Assembly (NCBI GenBank): GCA_017630395.1
Contig: JAGBVI010000082.1
Location: forward strand, 1 to 39,438
Reading direction: 5' to 3'
From: Paludibacteraceae bacterium
GTDB taxonomy: Bacteria > Bacteroidota > Bacteroidia > Bacteroidales > Paludibacteraceae
Length of the DNA stretch: 39,438 nt
Shown here: piece by piece, positions 24,973 through 32,919 of the stretch
How positions within the stretch are numbered: the stretch's first letter is position 1
Layout of the letters: each line of letters opens with the position of its first letter
Notes under the pieces: generated by a model
Told to the model about the DNA's origin: nothing
Databases searched by the model: none
Seen by the model: only the letters and a program-made list of their open reading frames with translations
Position numbers and translations under genes: made by a program

Positions 24973-26883
24973 ATGAGCGAAAAATCGGAAAGATTGTTAG
25001 ATAAAATAGAATATCCGAGCGACCTTAAGAGATTGTCGGAAGAACAATTGCCGCAAGTTTGCAAGGAATTGCGACAATTTATCATTGATGAGTTGGCCAA
25101 CAATCCGGGACACTTAGGAGCAAGTTTGGGAGTAATCGAGTTGACAGTTGCTCTACATTATGTGTTTGATATGCCGAAAGACCAAATTGTATGGGATGTG
25201 GGTCATCAAGCATACGGTCATAAGATTTTGACCGGTCGTCGGACCAATTTTCATACCAATCGTAAATTGGGTGGTATTTGTGGTTTCCCTAATCCGCATG
25301 AGAGTGAGTATGACTCATTTGTGGCCGGGCATGCTTCCAACTCCATTTCGGCAGCATTGGGTATGTCGATAGCAGCCAAGATGAAGGGGGAGAAAGGTAC
25401 CCATGTGGTGGCTGTGATTGGTGATGCTGCTATGTCGGGCGGATTGGCTTTTGAAGGATTGAACAACGCTTCTTGCTCATCCAACGATTTGCTGATTATT
25501 TTGAATGACAACCACATGGCCATTGATACGCCTCCGGTGGGAGGAATGAGTGAATACTTGGTGAAATTGACTACCTCTAAAGCTTACAATAAGTGGCGTC
25601 ATCGTTTCTCCATGCTCTTGATGAAGTTGGGACTATTAAAAAATGAGGGAAAGGGTCGATTGATTCGTTTCAACAACTCTTTGAAGGCGGTTATCACCAA
25701 CCAGCAAAATATTTTTGAGGGTTTGAATGTCCGTTATTTTGGTCCGGCTGATGGTCATGATATCTTTTCGCTGATTAAAATTCTGCGGGAGATAAAGAAT
25801 TACAAAGGACCCAAGGTGTTGCATTTGAAAACGGTAAAAGGAAAAGGCTTTAAACCAGCCGAAGAGAGTGCAGCAGAGTGGCATGCACCAGGCAAATTCA
25901 ATAAAGAGACAGGAGAGAGAGTAGTGCCGGTGATTACGAAAGATACTCCGCCATTATTCCAAGATGTGTTTGGTCATACCTTGGTTGATTTAGCCAAGAT
26001 GAACGACAAGGTGGTGGGTATCACGCCTGCCATGCCATCTGGTTGTTCAATGTCGTTTTTGATGCATGAGATGCCTGAGCGAGTGTTTGATGTGGGTATT
26101 GCAGAGGGGCACGCAGTGACCTTTTCTGCAGGCTTGGCGAAGCAAGGATTAATGCCATTTTGCAACATCTACTCATCTTTTATGCAACGTGCCTACGACA
26201 ATGTGATACATGATGTGGCTTTGCAAAATTTGGATATGGTAATCTGTTTGGACCGTGCAGGATTGGTGGGTTCTGACGGAGCAACGCATCACGGGGCATT
26301 CGATTTGGCTGCTTTCCGTTGTGTGCCTAATCTAACGATTGCTTCCCCTATGAGTGTGGTGGAGTTACGCAATTTGATGTACACAGCTTCGTTGCCCGGA
26401 CACGGACCATTTATGATTCGCTATCCGCGCGGAAAAGGCGTGTTGATGGATTGGCATCATGATATGGTGGAGATGCAGGTTGGAAAAGGAGTTTGTTTGA
26501 AAGAGGGTAAAGATGTGGCTCTGCTCACATTAGGACCGTTAGGAAATCAAGCAGTACAAGCTGCTCGTCAGTTGGAAGAGGAGGGAATCTCTGTTGCTCA
26601 CTACAATATGTTGTTTTTGAAACCGTTGGACGAGGATTTGTTGCGTGAGATTGCGTCGAAATACAAAACCATTGTGACATTGGAAGATGGCGTGATAAAA
26701 GGTGGATTTGGTTCGGCTGTGTTAGAGTTCCTTTCTGATAATCAATTGAATGTAGAACTTCACAGAATAGGATTGCCGGATGAGTTTGTGGCGCATGGTA
26801 CGCAAGAGGAGTTGTATCATATCTATGGTATGGATGCTGAGGGAATTGCCAATAAGGTTCGTTCTCTCTGTTTGAAGGTATAG
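24973..26883 (+). CDS. dxs: 1-Deoxy-D-xylulose-5-phosphate synthase
   Basis: A 636-residue thiamine-diphosphate enzyme, first step of the MEP isoprenoid pathway (pyruvate plus glyceraldehyde 3-phosphate). Motifs: [53 protein letters not shown] with the ThDP/Mg site, [13 protein letters not shown]-like loop, [18 protein letters not shown], and [18 protein letters not shown]. Length is standard. ATG at 24973 follows GGGAGAGAAAC, a plausible ribosome site. DXS feeds polyprenyl diphosphate synthesis, including the menaquinone side chain whose head group is made by the men genes here. Confidence 0.96.
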   Translation: MSEKSERLLDKIEYPSDLKRLSEEQLPQVCKELRQFIIDELANNPGHLGASLGVIELTVALHYVFDMPKDQIVWDVGHQAYGHKILTGRRTNFHTNRKLGGICGFPNPHESEYDSFVAGHASNSISAALGMSIAAKMKGEKGTHVVAVIGDAAMSGGLAFEGLNNASCSSNDLLIILNDNHMAIDTPPVGGMSEYLVKLTTSKAYNKWRHRFSMLLMKLGLLKNEGKGRLIRFNNSLKAVITNQQNIFEGLNVRYFGPADGHDIFSLIKILREIKNYKGPKVLHLKTVKGKGFKPAEESAAEWHAPGKFNKETGERVVPVITKDTPPLFQDVFGHTLVDLAKMNDKVVGITPAMPSGCSMSFLMHEMPERVFDVGIAEGHAVTFSAGLAKQGLMPFCNIYSSFMQRAYDNVIHDVALQNLDMVICLDRAGLVGSDGATHHGAFDLAAFRCVPNLTIASPMSVVELRNLMYTASLPGHGPFMIRYPRGKGVLMDWHHDMVEMQVGKGVCLKEGKDVALLTLGPLGNQAVQAARQLEEEGISVAHYNMLFLKPLDEDLLREIASKYKTIVTLEDGVIKGGFGSAVLEFLSDNQLNVELHRIGLPDEFVAHGTQEELYHIYGMDAEGIANKVRSLCLKV

Positions 26884-26920
26884 AGTTTGGGTAGCCGACT
26901 TGAGATAAAATTCTACGAAA

Positions 26921-26940
26921 AGAATTTATAGAACCCACCT
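26921..26940 (+). repeat. Motif C copy joined to element A5
   Basis: AGAATTTATAGAACCCACCT is one of the best motif C copies. It runs straight into a truncated family A copy at 26941, which links the motif physically to the repeat system. Confidence 0.55.
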
Positions 26941-27019
26941 TAAAAAGAATCTCAAAGGTGCCGAAAATAAGAGCGTAAAGCGCTAAATTATTTTTTTTTA
27001 TAAAATCTAAGCAGCTTCT
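26941..27019 (-). repeat. Truncated family A element, copy A5
   Basis: 79 bp matching only one half of family A (same orientation as A3/A4/A6): AAAAAGAATCTCAAAGGTGC, then AAAATAAGAGCG, ending AAATCTAAGCAGCTTCT. The other half, with the central dyad, is missing and replaced by motif C. Confidence 0.7.
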
Positions 27020-27045
27020 AAAGGTTGCCTTAAAGCGTAAAGCGT

Positions 27046-27822
27046 ATGAATGAGGATAAAATAATGAAAATCGTTGCCGGAGTAGCGGTATTGTTGCTAC
27101 TCGGTTATGTGATAGCCATCACTTGTTTTAAAGAGACGGTCGATTATTATTCGGCTTTAAGGCGCCATACGGTAATGGAATATGTCTCGTTCCGAGATCA
27201 CTATCCGGAGAGCAAATACAATCGTAAAATCAATCAAAAAAAGTCTTTGTTGGAGGAGTCTTATTTCCAACGCAAGCACAAGCGCAACACGGTAAAGGCC
27301 TACAATGAATTTTTGCATGCCTTCCCGAATGACAAATTAACGGAACGTGCTACTTTTTTGCGCGATAGTTTATTGCAAAGAGAATCGGATATCGAGAAGT
27401 ATGGTAAAAACCAGTTGCCTCAAGGTTCCACTCCATATAGCTCCTATTTTGGTGCCAATAGGGAGTGTACCTCCAAATTTAATTCTGATGTGCAGGTGAC
27501 AGCTCCTTTGGCATTTGATATGATAGCGGTGATAAAGGAGAAGAATGAAAAAGGGAAAGTAGTTTGTCATGCTTATGTTTGTGCTGATAGTACCTACACT
27601 TTTAAGTTAGCAAATGGTACCTATCAAATGTTTTTCTACATTGGAAAAGGGTGGCATCCGGAGCGTTTGATGGAGGATACCATTCGTGGTGGATTTGTTT
27701 CTTATGAGACCTATTCAAAAGACAATCCTGTAACCCTCTACAACGAGGTAATCACCTATCAATTAAGCATGAAAGAGCGCAATCGTTCTATGTCAGAGAG
27801 TACGAGAGCCGAGATGTTCTGA
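27046..27822 (+). CDS. Membrane-anchored protein of unknown function
   Basis: A 258-residue protein with an N-terminal transmembrane helix (about residues 8-27, IVAGVAVLLLLGYVIAITCF). A charged helical region (about 35-115) follows, with two similar segments of the kind A.xEFLHAFPNDKLxERATFLRDSLL, like degenerate TPR or BamD-type helices. A beta-rich C-terminal part contains VTAPLAFDMIAVIKEKN, YVCADSTYTFKLANGTYQMFFYIGKGW. I do not recognise the family. It begins 26 bases after element A5, so its expression signal lies in or near repeat sequence. Confidence 0.65.
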   Translation: MNEDKIMKIVAGVAVLLLLGYVIAITCFKETVDYYSALRRHTVMEYVSFRDHYPESKYNRKINQKKSLLEESYFQRKHKRNTVKAYNEFLHAFPNDKLTERATFLRDSLLQRESDIEKYGKNQLPQGSTPYSSYFGANRECTSKFNSDVQVTAPLAFDMIAVIKEKNEKGKVVCHAYVCADSTYTFKLANGTYQMFFYIGKGWHPERLMEDTIRGGFVSYETYSKDNPVTLYNEVITYQLSMKERNRSMSESTRAEMF

Positions 27823-27853
27823 TAGAGTTTCAGGGGGCTTTTTTTACAGATTT

Positions 27854-27892
27854 TTCTACATTGCGAATGTATAGGAGGAAGCAAATGTAGAA
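27854..27892. repeat. Inverted repeat downstream of the membrane-protein gene
   Basis: TTCTACATT (27854-27862) and AATGTAGAA (27884-27892) are perfect 9-bp arms around a 21-base loop. No T-run follows, so it is not a clear terminator. It stands between the preceding gene and the 33-bp array; the rest of 27823-27963 shows nothing definite. Confidence 0.4.
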
Positions 27893-27963
27893 TCATAACT
27901 CATCTCCGTCTCTTTTGCAATATATCGCAACACCGGTCTATTGCATCAGTCAAAATTGAGGGG

Positions 27964-28378
27964 CATACTTTGTTACAAAAATCAAATAATTATACTGTCA
28001 GTTTGTTACAAGAATTATAGAATTATACCGTCTTTTTGTTACAAGAAATATACCGTCTTTTTATTACAAAAATCATAGAATTATACCGTCTTTTTGTTAC
28101 AAGAATCGTAGTATTATACCATCTTTTTATTACAATAAATTATGAAATTAACCGTCTTTTTGTTACAAGAATCGTAGTATTATACCGTCATTTTGTTACA
28201 ATAAATTGTGAAATTAATCGTCTGTTTGTTACAAAAATTAAAGAATTATACCGTCTGTTTATTACAATATTTTTATAATTTAACCCCCATTTTATTACAA
28301 AAAAATCATAATTATACCGTCATTTTATTACAAAAATGTTATATTTGTACCGTCATTTTATTACAAAAAACATAGCGT
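27964..28378 (+). repeat. 33-bp-period tandem array abutting an ATPase gene
   Basis: Thirteen copies of TTACAA begin at 27973, 28006, 28039, 28064, 28097, 28130, 28163, 28196, 28229, 28262, 28295, 28328 and 28361. Every step is exactly 33 bases except one of 25. Each unit has a conserved core close to ACCGTCTTTTTGTTACAA and a more variable AT-rich remainder (often AGAATCATAGAATTAT). The last core ends 12 bases before the ATPase ATG at 28379. In unit 12 the remainder has changed to contain TATATTTG (28340-28347), a -7 promoter element, so transcription of the ATPase may start inside the array. The spacing (about three helical turns) would place bound proteins on nearly one DNA face. Confidence 0.93.
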
Positions 28379-29720
28379 ATGATAAGGAGATTAGCAGTAC
28401 ATAAATTAAGAGAATGGAGATATTCTGAAGATAGGAAACCCTTGATAATAAGGGGTGTTCGTCAGGTTGGTAAGACAACCTTGGTGAAAGAGTTTGCCAA
28501 GGAGTTTGATACTTTTGCATCTTAATCTAGAACGTAGTAAAGAATCCGAGTTATTTGAACAGACAGATGATGTGGGTCAATTGTTGCAATCTATCTATTT
28601 TCATAAAAAGCAGGAGCAAAAAGATGGTTCTGTACTTCTTTTCATAGATGAGATACAAAACTCAAAAAAGGCGGTTGCTATGTTGCGTTATTTCTATGAA
28701 GAAGCTCCGGAGATTCATGTAATTGTGGCAGGTTCTTTGTTAGAGACGGTGATGGATGTCCGTAAAATCTCATTTCCGGTGGGGCGAGTAGAGTTTATGT
28801 CATTGCGTCCGTGTTCTTTTTTGGAATTTTTAGGCGGATTGGGCGAAGATTTTGACAAAGAACTTGTAGAGAATTTCAGTGTTGAGTCTGTTGTTCATGA
28901 CCGTGTGATGCAGCTCTTTAGGGAGTATGTTTTGGTGGGTGGAATGCCGGCGGTGATTGTGCAGTATGCTAAAAAGAGAGACATCTTGTCGTGTGCGAGC
29001 GTGTTTAACTCATTGTTGCAAGCCTACAAAGATGATGTGGAGAAATATACAAGCAGCAAAACAATGGTGAAGGTGATACGCACGATAATGAGTTATGGTT
29101 GGCAGAGTGCGGCAGAGACCATCTCGTTTGAAGGATTTGGCGGAACCAGCTATCGGTCGAGAGAGATGAGCGAGGCTTTTCAAATCATCGCTAAAGCTAT
29201 GTTGACAGAGTTGGTCTATCCAACATCAGATACCCAAGTTCCGATATTGCCCAACTTTAAGAAACGTCCTAAATTGTTGTGGGTGGATACGGGTATTGTT
29301 AATTATGCATCCAAAGTGCAGAACTATGTTTTTTCTGCAAAAGATATATGTGACGTGTGGCGAGGCAGGATAGCGGAACATATAGTGGCTCAAGAACTTG
29401 TGGCGTATGACAATGATATAGCACTTCGTCATAACTATTGGCGCAGAGACAAGGAGGGGTCTGATGCAGAGGTTGATTTTCTTTATCAGTTCAAGAGCTT
29501 AGTGGTTCCGATAGAGGTGAAGTTCGGACATAATGCCAAACTTAAATCGTTGCATCTTTTTATGGAAAAAGCTCCGCACGCCATAGCAATCAGAGTTTGG
29601 TCTAATCCTTATTCTATTAATAATGTGACAACCTTGGGAGGTAAGCAGTTCAAGTTGATCAACGTCCCGTTTTATTATGTTGGGCAAATAGAGAGGATAT
29701 TAGAGAAAGAGTTGTGTTGA
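28379..29720 (+). pseudogene. AAA/DUF4143 ATPase, frameshifted
   Basis: The gene starts at ATG 28379 (MIRRLAVHKLREW) and carries the Walker A motif GVRQVGKTTL, but its frame ends in TAA after KEFDTFAS. The rest continues in the +1 frame from LHLNLERSKESELF to 29720. That second part holds Walker B (VLLFIDEIQNS), the sensor region VIVAGSLLE, RVEFMSLRPCSFLEFL, and a C-terminal DUF4143 domain with a nuclease-like D...E.K pattern (GSDAEVDFLY, then VPIEVKFG). The break falls at a T4 run (28513-28516). Restoring one frame gives a protein of about 445 residues, normal for the family. Either the gene is inactivated, or the T run is a phase-variable or slippage site, or there is a sequencing error. 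It lies between two 33-bp-period repeats. Confidence 0.85.
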
Positions 29721-29798
29721 AAAGTGTATCTTTTTCGCTCTAAAATATATTGAAAAGTGTATATTTTCGAGTGAAAATTATATTGAAAAGTGTATTTT
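29717..29798 (+). repeat. Second 33-bp-period repeat overlapping the ATPase stop
   Basis: TTGAAAAGTGTAT starts at 29717, 29750 and 29783, exactly 33 bases apart; the third unit is partial. The sequence is unrelated to the upstream array but has the same period. The first unit includes the ATPase stop codon TGA (29718-29720). Confidence 0.85.
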
Positions 29799-29998
29799 GG
29801 GTGTGTTATATAGGAAAATTGAAGCTTATTTGAAGTCAGACTACGACAGCTTACCCAAAAAAGGATTTGCGCAGATGATGCGTTAAAATACGATTATAGA
29901 ACCTACTATAGTGCATAGGATAATTTATTTGAATTTTATAGAAAAATGTAAAAGAATTTTATTATCTTTGGAAATGGAGAATAATTTTTTTTCACTAG
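29799..29998 (+). other. Gap between ATPase repeats and the IS element
   Basis: Holds a short open segment (about 29812-29886) that would read RKIEAYLKSDYDSLPKKGFA and end in TAA; it looks like a C-terminal gene remnant but I cannot assign it. A weak motif C copy (ATTATAGAACCTACT, 29893-29907) follows. Just before the IS is the -7-like TATCTTTG with an ATG at 29974 (MENNFF). Confidence 0.35.
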
Positions 29999-31308
29999 TG
30001 TCCAAAAGATTTTTTGACAAACCTTTGTAACTTATTAACATATAGTTAAATATAACAGAAAACATTGCGTGTCGATTTGAATAGATTTCGCATATTTGCT
30101 GCCGACATTAGAATCGGACAAGCATGAATGCAGGCAAATACATATTCAGTCAACTCGTTAGTTTTCTTCCTAAAAGAGTCTTTGATGGCATTGTAAAAAG
30201 ACACGAAGGAGATAAGTGGGTGAAGCATTTCACCTGTTGGAATCAACTCCTTGTCATGATGTTCGGACAACTCGCGGGCTGTGACAGACTCAGGGAAGTC
30301 GCTGCGATCATTGATGCCATCAAGAGTAAGAGCTACCATCTCGGTTTCGGTAGTGGAAACATAAAGCTTAGCAATCTGTCTTATGCTAACGCCAACCGAG
30401 ATTACAAGATATTTGAGGAGTTTGCCTACCATATGATTAACCTTGCCCAGAGCAAGAGAATCACAAAGCCGTTCGTTCTCAATGGCAAATTCTACGCATT
30501 CGATTCGACGACGATAGATCTCTGCATGAGTCTGTTCGAGTGGGCATACTTCCGTAAAACCAAGAGCGGAATCAAGGTGCACACCTTGTTTGATGTGGTC
30601 CTCAGATTCCTACCTACATTCGCATTACTGAAGCGAAACTTCATGACGTGAATGCAATGGATGAGGTACCTTACGAGCCTAATGCGTTCTATATCTTTGA
30701 CAAAGGCTACTATGACCTTGCAAGATTGTATAGAATACAGAGTATTGGTTCCATGTTTATCATCCGAGCGAAGGAGCATCTCAAGTACGAAGTGGTAGCT
30801 GAAGATGAACTGTTGGATGGGGATGACAATGTGCTGCTTGAACAGACCATAAGACTGACTGGCCAGCTGACAAAGGCCAAGTACCCATCTGAGTTGAGGA
30901 GGATAGTTTACTATGCTCCTGAACTGAAGCGGACGTTCACATTCCTTACGAATGACTTTACGATCGAGGCTAAGGACATTGCAATGCTCTATAAGTAGAG
31001 ATGGCAGGTGGAACTGTTCTTCAGGTGGATAAAACAGCATCTTCGCGTGCTCTCCTTTTGGGGAACCAGCGAGAATGCTGTGAGAATACAGATATATGTT
31101 GCAGTCATCACATACTGCCTTGTGGCCATCGTCCAGCACGATTGTCAGCTTGGAAGAACAACGTTCAATGTCCTCCGAGTTCTGAGCAGAGTCTTGACCG
31201 ACAAGACCTCCATCAGAGACCTTTTTAAAGGCTCCGAAACTATCGAGGATGCGGATGATGAGACTGTTCAACTGCAATTTGAGTTTAAGTTTTAAATTTT
31301 ATTGGACG
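29999..31308 (+). mobile_element. IS4-family insertion sequence, inactivated
   Basis: About 1310 bp with imperfect inverted ends: TGTCCAAAAGATTTT on the left, and on the right the inverse of CGTCCAATAAAATTT. Both flanks carry CTAG (29995-29998 and 31309-31312), the likely 4-bp target duplication. The two flanking bases TG on the right match the element's first bases, so the boundary could shift by two. It encodes one transposase, now broken twice. It interrupted or truncated the helicase gene to its right. Confidence 0.75.
30124..31295 (+). pseudogene. IS4-family transposase with frameshift and stop
   Basis: Three pieces of one DDE transposase. The first (from MNAGKYIFSQLVSFLPKRVFD) contains the N-terminal domain and the first catalytic Asp in YAFDSTTIDLC. 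It leaves frame near 30600, where one base seems to be missing (the next frame resumes IPTYIRITEAKLHDVNAMDE). The second piece carries the second Asp (FYIFDKGY) and ends at a TAG (30996-30998) that replaces the Tyr of the expected YK.RWQVELFF. The third piece continues in the same frame with the catalytic Glu (RWQVELFFRWIKQHL) to TAA at 31295. The enzyme cannot be made without two corrections. Confidence 0.88.
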
Positions 31309-32025
31309 CTAGTGAGTGCTTATATCGAGAGAACAAAAAAGGTAGGTTATGAGAATTCTACCTTGATATGTTATTCCAACAGACAATGTAGCGAGTTGAC
31401 TAAATTTCTGCGTCCTGCGTTTGGTCTGAATATGCCAACTTTGTCAAAGGGTGATTTATTGTTGGTTACGCAAAATAATTTGATAAGCGGTTTGTTGAAT
31501 GGCGATTTGGTGGAGGTAGAGGAGATTGGACGCAGAGAGAAACGTGCCGGACTAACATTTTTATATGTTTCGGTAAAAGAACTGCAAAGCCGGAAAGTTT
31601 ATTCGCAATATTTGATAGAAGAGATTCTTTATACGAATAGGACTAATCTTTCTCAGGAGTAACAAAAAACGTTGTTCATCGATTATTATTATCGAATGAA
31701 GGAAAAATTTGATGCGAGAAACTCAAAGTCAAAACAAGTAGGTCGGCCGTCTAATCAAGAGGAGGAAAAAAAACAAAAAATTCAAAATACAGAAGAATTT
31801 AAAGAAGGTCTGCCAAAAGATTCTTATTTGAATGCATTGAGAGCTGTATATGGTTTTGCTTTGACGTGCCATAAGTCGCAAGGAGGGGAGTGGGATTATG
31901 TCTATTTGGATATTCCAAGGTACTTCTCCAATCAAGCGAAACCTTACGTTTATCAGTGGATCTATACTGCTATGACGAGGGCCAAAAAGGAACTTTATAT
32001 AGTGGATGATTTTTGGGTGGTCTAA
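31309..32025 (+). pseudogene. C-terminal remnant of a RecD/UvrD-like helicase
   Basis: Open from the IS junction (LVSAYIERTKK, CYSNRQCSELTKFLR) to an in-frame TAA at 31660-31662, where a Gln codon is expected (SQE*QKTLFID). It then continues in the same frame to 32025. The second part carries the UvrD_C_2 signature ALTCHKSQGGEWDYVYLDI and WIYTAMTRAKKELYIVDDF. The N-terminal motor half with Walker A and B is absent; to the left of the IS I find only MENNFFS in frame. It is a truncated, interrupted remnant of an ATP-dependent DNA helicase. Confidence 0.82.
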
Positions 32026-32033
32026 AAATTTAA

Positions 32034-32077
32034 AGTGCGTCAGAATATGTCTTTCAATCAGCATATAATGACGCACT
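32034..32077. repeat. Long hairpin after the helicase remnant
   Basis: AGTGCGTCA (32034-32042) pairs with TGACGCACT (32069-32077). Inside, ATATG pairs with CATAT around a 12-base loop. It lies between convergent genes and lacks a T-run; it may act as a bidirectional terminator or be a small repeat. Confidence 0.5.
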
Positions 32078-32112
32078 AAATTCTCTTTCAAGTACTAATG
32101 GCATAGCCTTAA

Positions 32113-32313
32113 TTACTTGCATCCATAGAAGACATTATCCTCTTTTTCGCAGCTATATACTGCATTTTCTCTGAACAACCAGCCTAAAGCAAGGTATAAC
32201 TCCTCGTTTTTTGCTTTTAAACCTTTCTTAATTTGAGCGAAAGTCATTTCGCCATTCTCATTTAAAAGTCTCCAGACTTTTCCGGCATTTTCGCCGATCG
32301 AATTTTGCATCAT
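32113..32313 (-). CDS. Small winged-helix protein (DUF2582-like)
   Basis: A 66-residue protein from MMQNSIGENAGKVWRLL; the second Met (32310) is an equal candidate. An upstream ATG at 32349 overlaps the -7 element and is unlikely. The motif IGENAGKVWRLLNENGEMTF, then IKKGLKAKNEELYLALGWLFREN, matches the small winged helix-turn-helix proteins (wHTH_10/DUF2582) common in Bacteroidota. Probably DNA-binding; target unknown. TATCTTTG (32347-32354, minus strand) lies about 34 bases upstream. Confidence 0.75.
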   Translation of the reverse strand: MMQNSIGENAGKVWRLLNENGEMTFAQIKKGLKAKNEELYLALGWLFRENAVYSCEKEDNVFYGCK

Positions 32314-32346
32314 TGATCTGTATTTTTTGGTTTTTAAATTTTTCCG

Positions 32347-32354
32347 CAAAGATA
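32347..32354 (-). promoter_or_regulatory. -7 element for the winged-helix gene
   Basis: TATCTTTG on the minus strand; no clear -33 box at the expected distance. It decides the start codon at 32313/32310 over 32349. Confidence 0.45.
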
Positions 32355-32466
32355 AATATTTAGATTGAGTTAGAAAAGTGTTGATATTCTTTTTGTTAGA
32401 TTTGTTGATTTTTTTTTATTTCTTTTAGTCTTAAAATGCCTTTTTGTGGAATTGTTCTACATTTTA

Positions 32467-32487
32467 AATAAAATTTAAACAGCTTCT
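32467..32487 (-). repeat. Solo family A/B end, head to head with A6
   Basis: AATAAAATTTAAACAGCTTC plus a final T is a complete element end without a body. One base (A, 32488) separates it from the AGAAG end of A6, producing a near-perfect 43-bp palindrome. Confidence 0.75.
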
Positions 32488-32488
32488 A

Positions 32489-32680
32489 AGAAGTTGTTTA
32501 AATTTTATTTCGAGCATATTTGAGAGAGATTTTTAAATCTATTTTTAGTCTTCTTTTGCAGAAAATAGTGGACTATTATTAAAAAAGGAGAATAAAATAG
32601 GTTAAAAAGAATCTCAAAGATGCCGAAAATAAGAGAGTGAAACTCTAAATTTTTTTTTTAATAAAATTTAAACAGCTTCT
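32489..32680 (-). repeat. Family A interspersed element, copy A6
   Basis: 192 bp, reverse orientation to A1. Ends AGAAGTTGTTTAAATTTTAT and AAAATTTAAACAGCTTCT, flanked by A on both sides; central dyad AATAGTGGACTATT. It fills much of the gene-free stretch 32355-32919 upstream of mnmE, together with the solo end and a motif C copy at 32751-32770. Confidence 0.85.
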
Positions 32681-32750
32681 AAATTCATCGAAACAGAATT
32701 CAATCTTTGTAAGATATCGACAAGGGAATCAAAAATTGGGAGGTAACTCT

Positions 32751-32770
32751 AATTTATAGAAATCACCTTA
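32751..32770 (+). repeat. Motif C copy upstream of mnmE
   Basis: AATTTATAGAAATCACCTTA, two mismatches from the consensus. It lies 71 bases to the right of A6 and about 150 bases before the mnmE start codon. Confidence 0.5.
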
Positions 32771-32919
32771 TTTCTGAAAATCTTTCTCTTTTTCCTATTA
32801 TAATTCAATTCTGCTTGTTATTTTTGCACTATTAACACGTTGCTTTCCGATTTTGTTCGGGTTTTTCATTTTTTCGAATTCAAAATGGGAGTTTGGATTA
32901 GTTGTAAAGAAAATTTATT

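Noticed and set aside
28036-28278. An 80-codon plus-strand frame of 11-residue repeats (LYRLFVTK-like)
   Set aside because: It exists because the array period (33) is a multiple of three. It spans only part of the array, has no ribosome site, and its composition follows the DNA repeat.
27964-28378. CRISPR array
   Set aside because: Units are contiguous 33-bp near-identical tandem repeats; there are no unique spacers between conserved repeats and no cas genes nearby.
28379-28516. Programmed frameshift in the ATPase as a firm claim
   Set aside because: The T4 run lacks a classic slippery heptamer and I see no downstream stimulatory structure; decay or a read error is just as likely, so it is kept only as a question.
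30492-31277. A 261-codon minus-strand frame within the IS
   Set aside because: It is antisense to the transposase, with no ribosome site and no recognisable domain; the sense strand matches the IS4-family transposase throughout.
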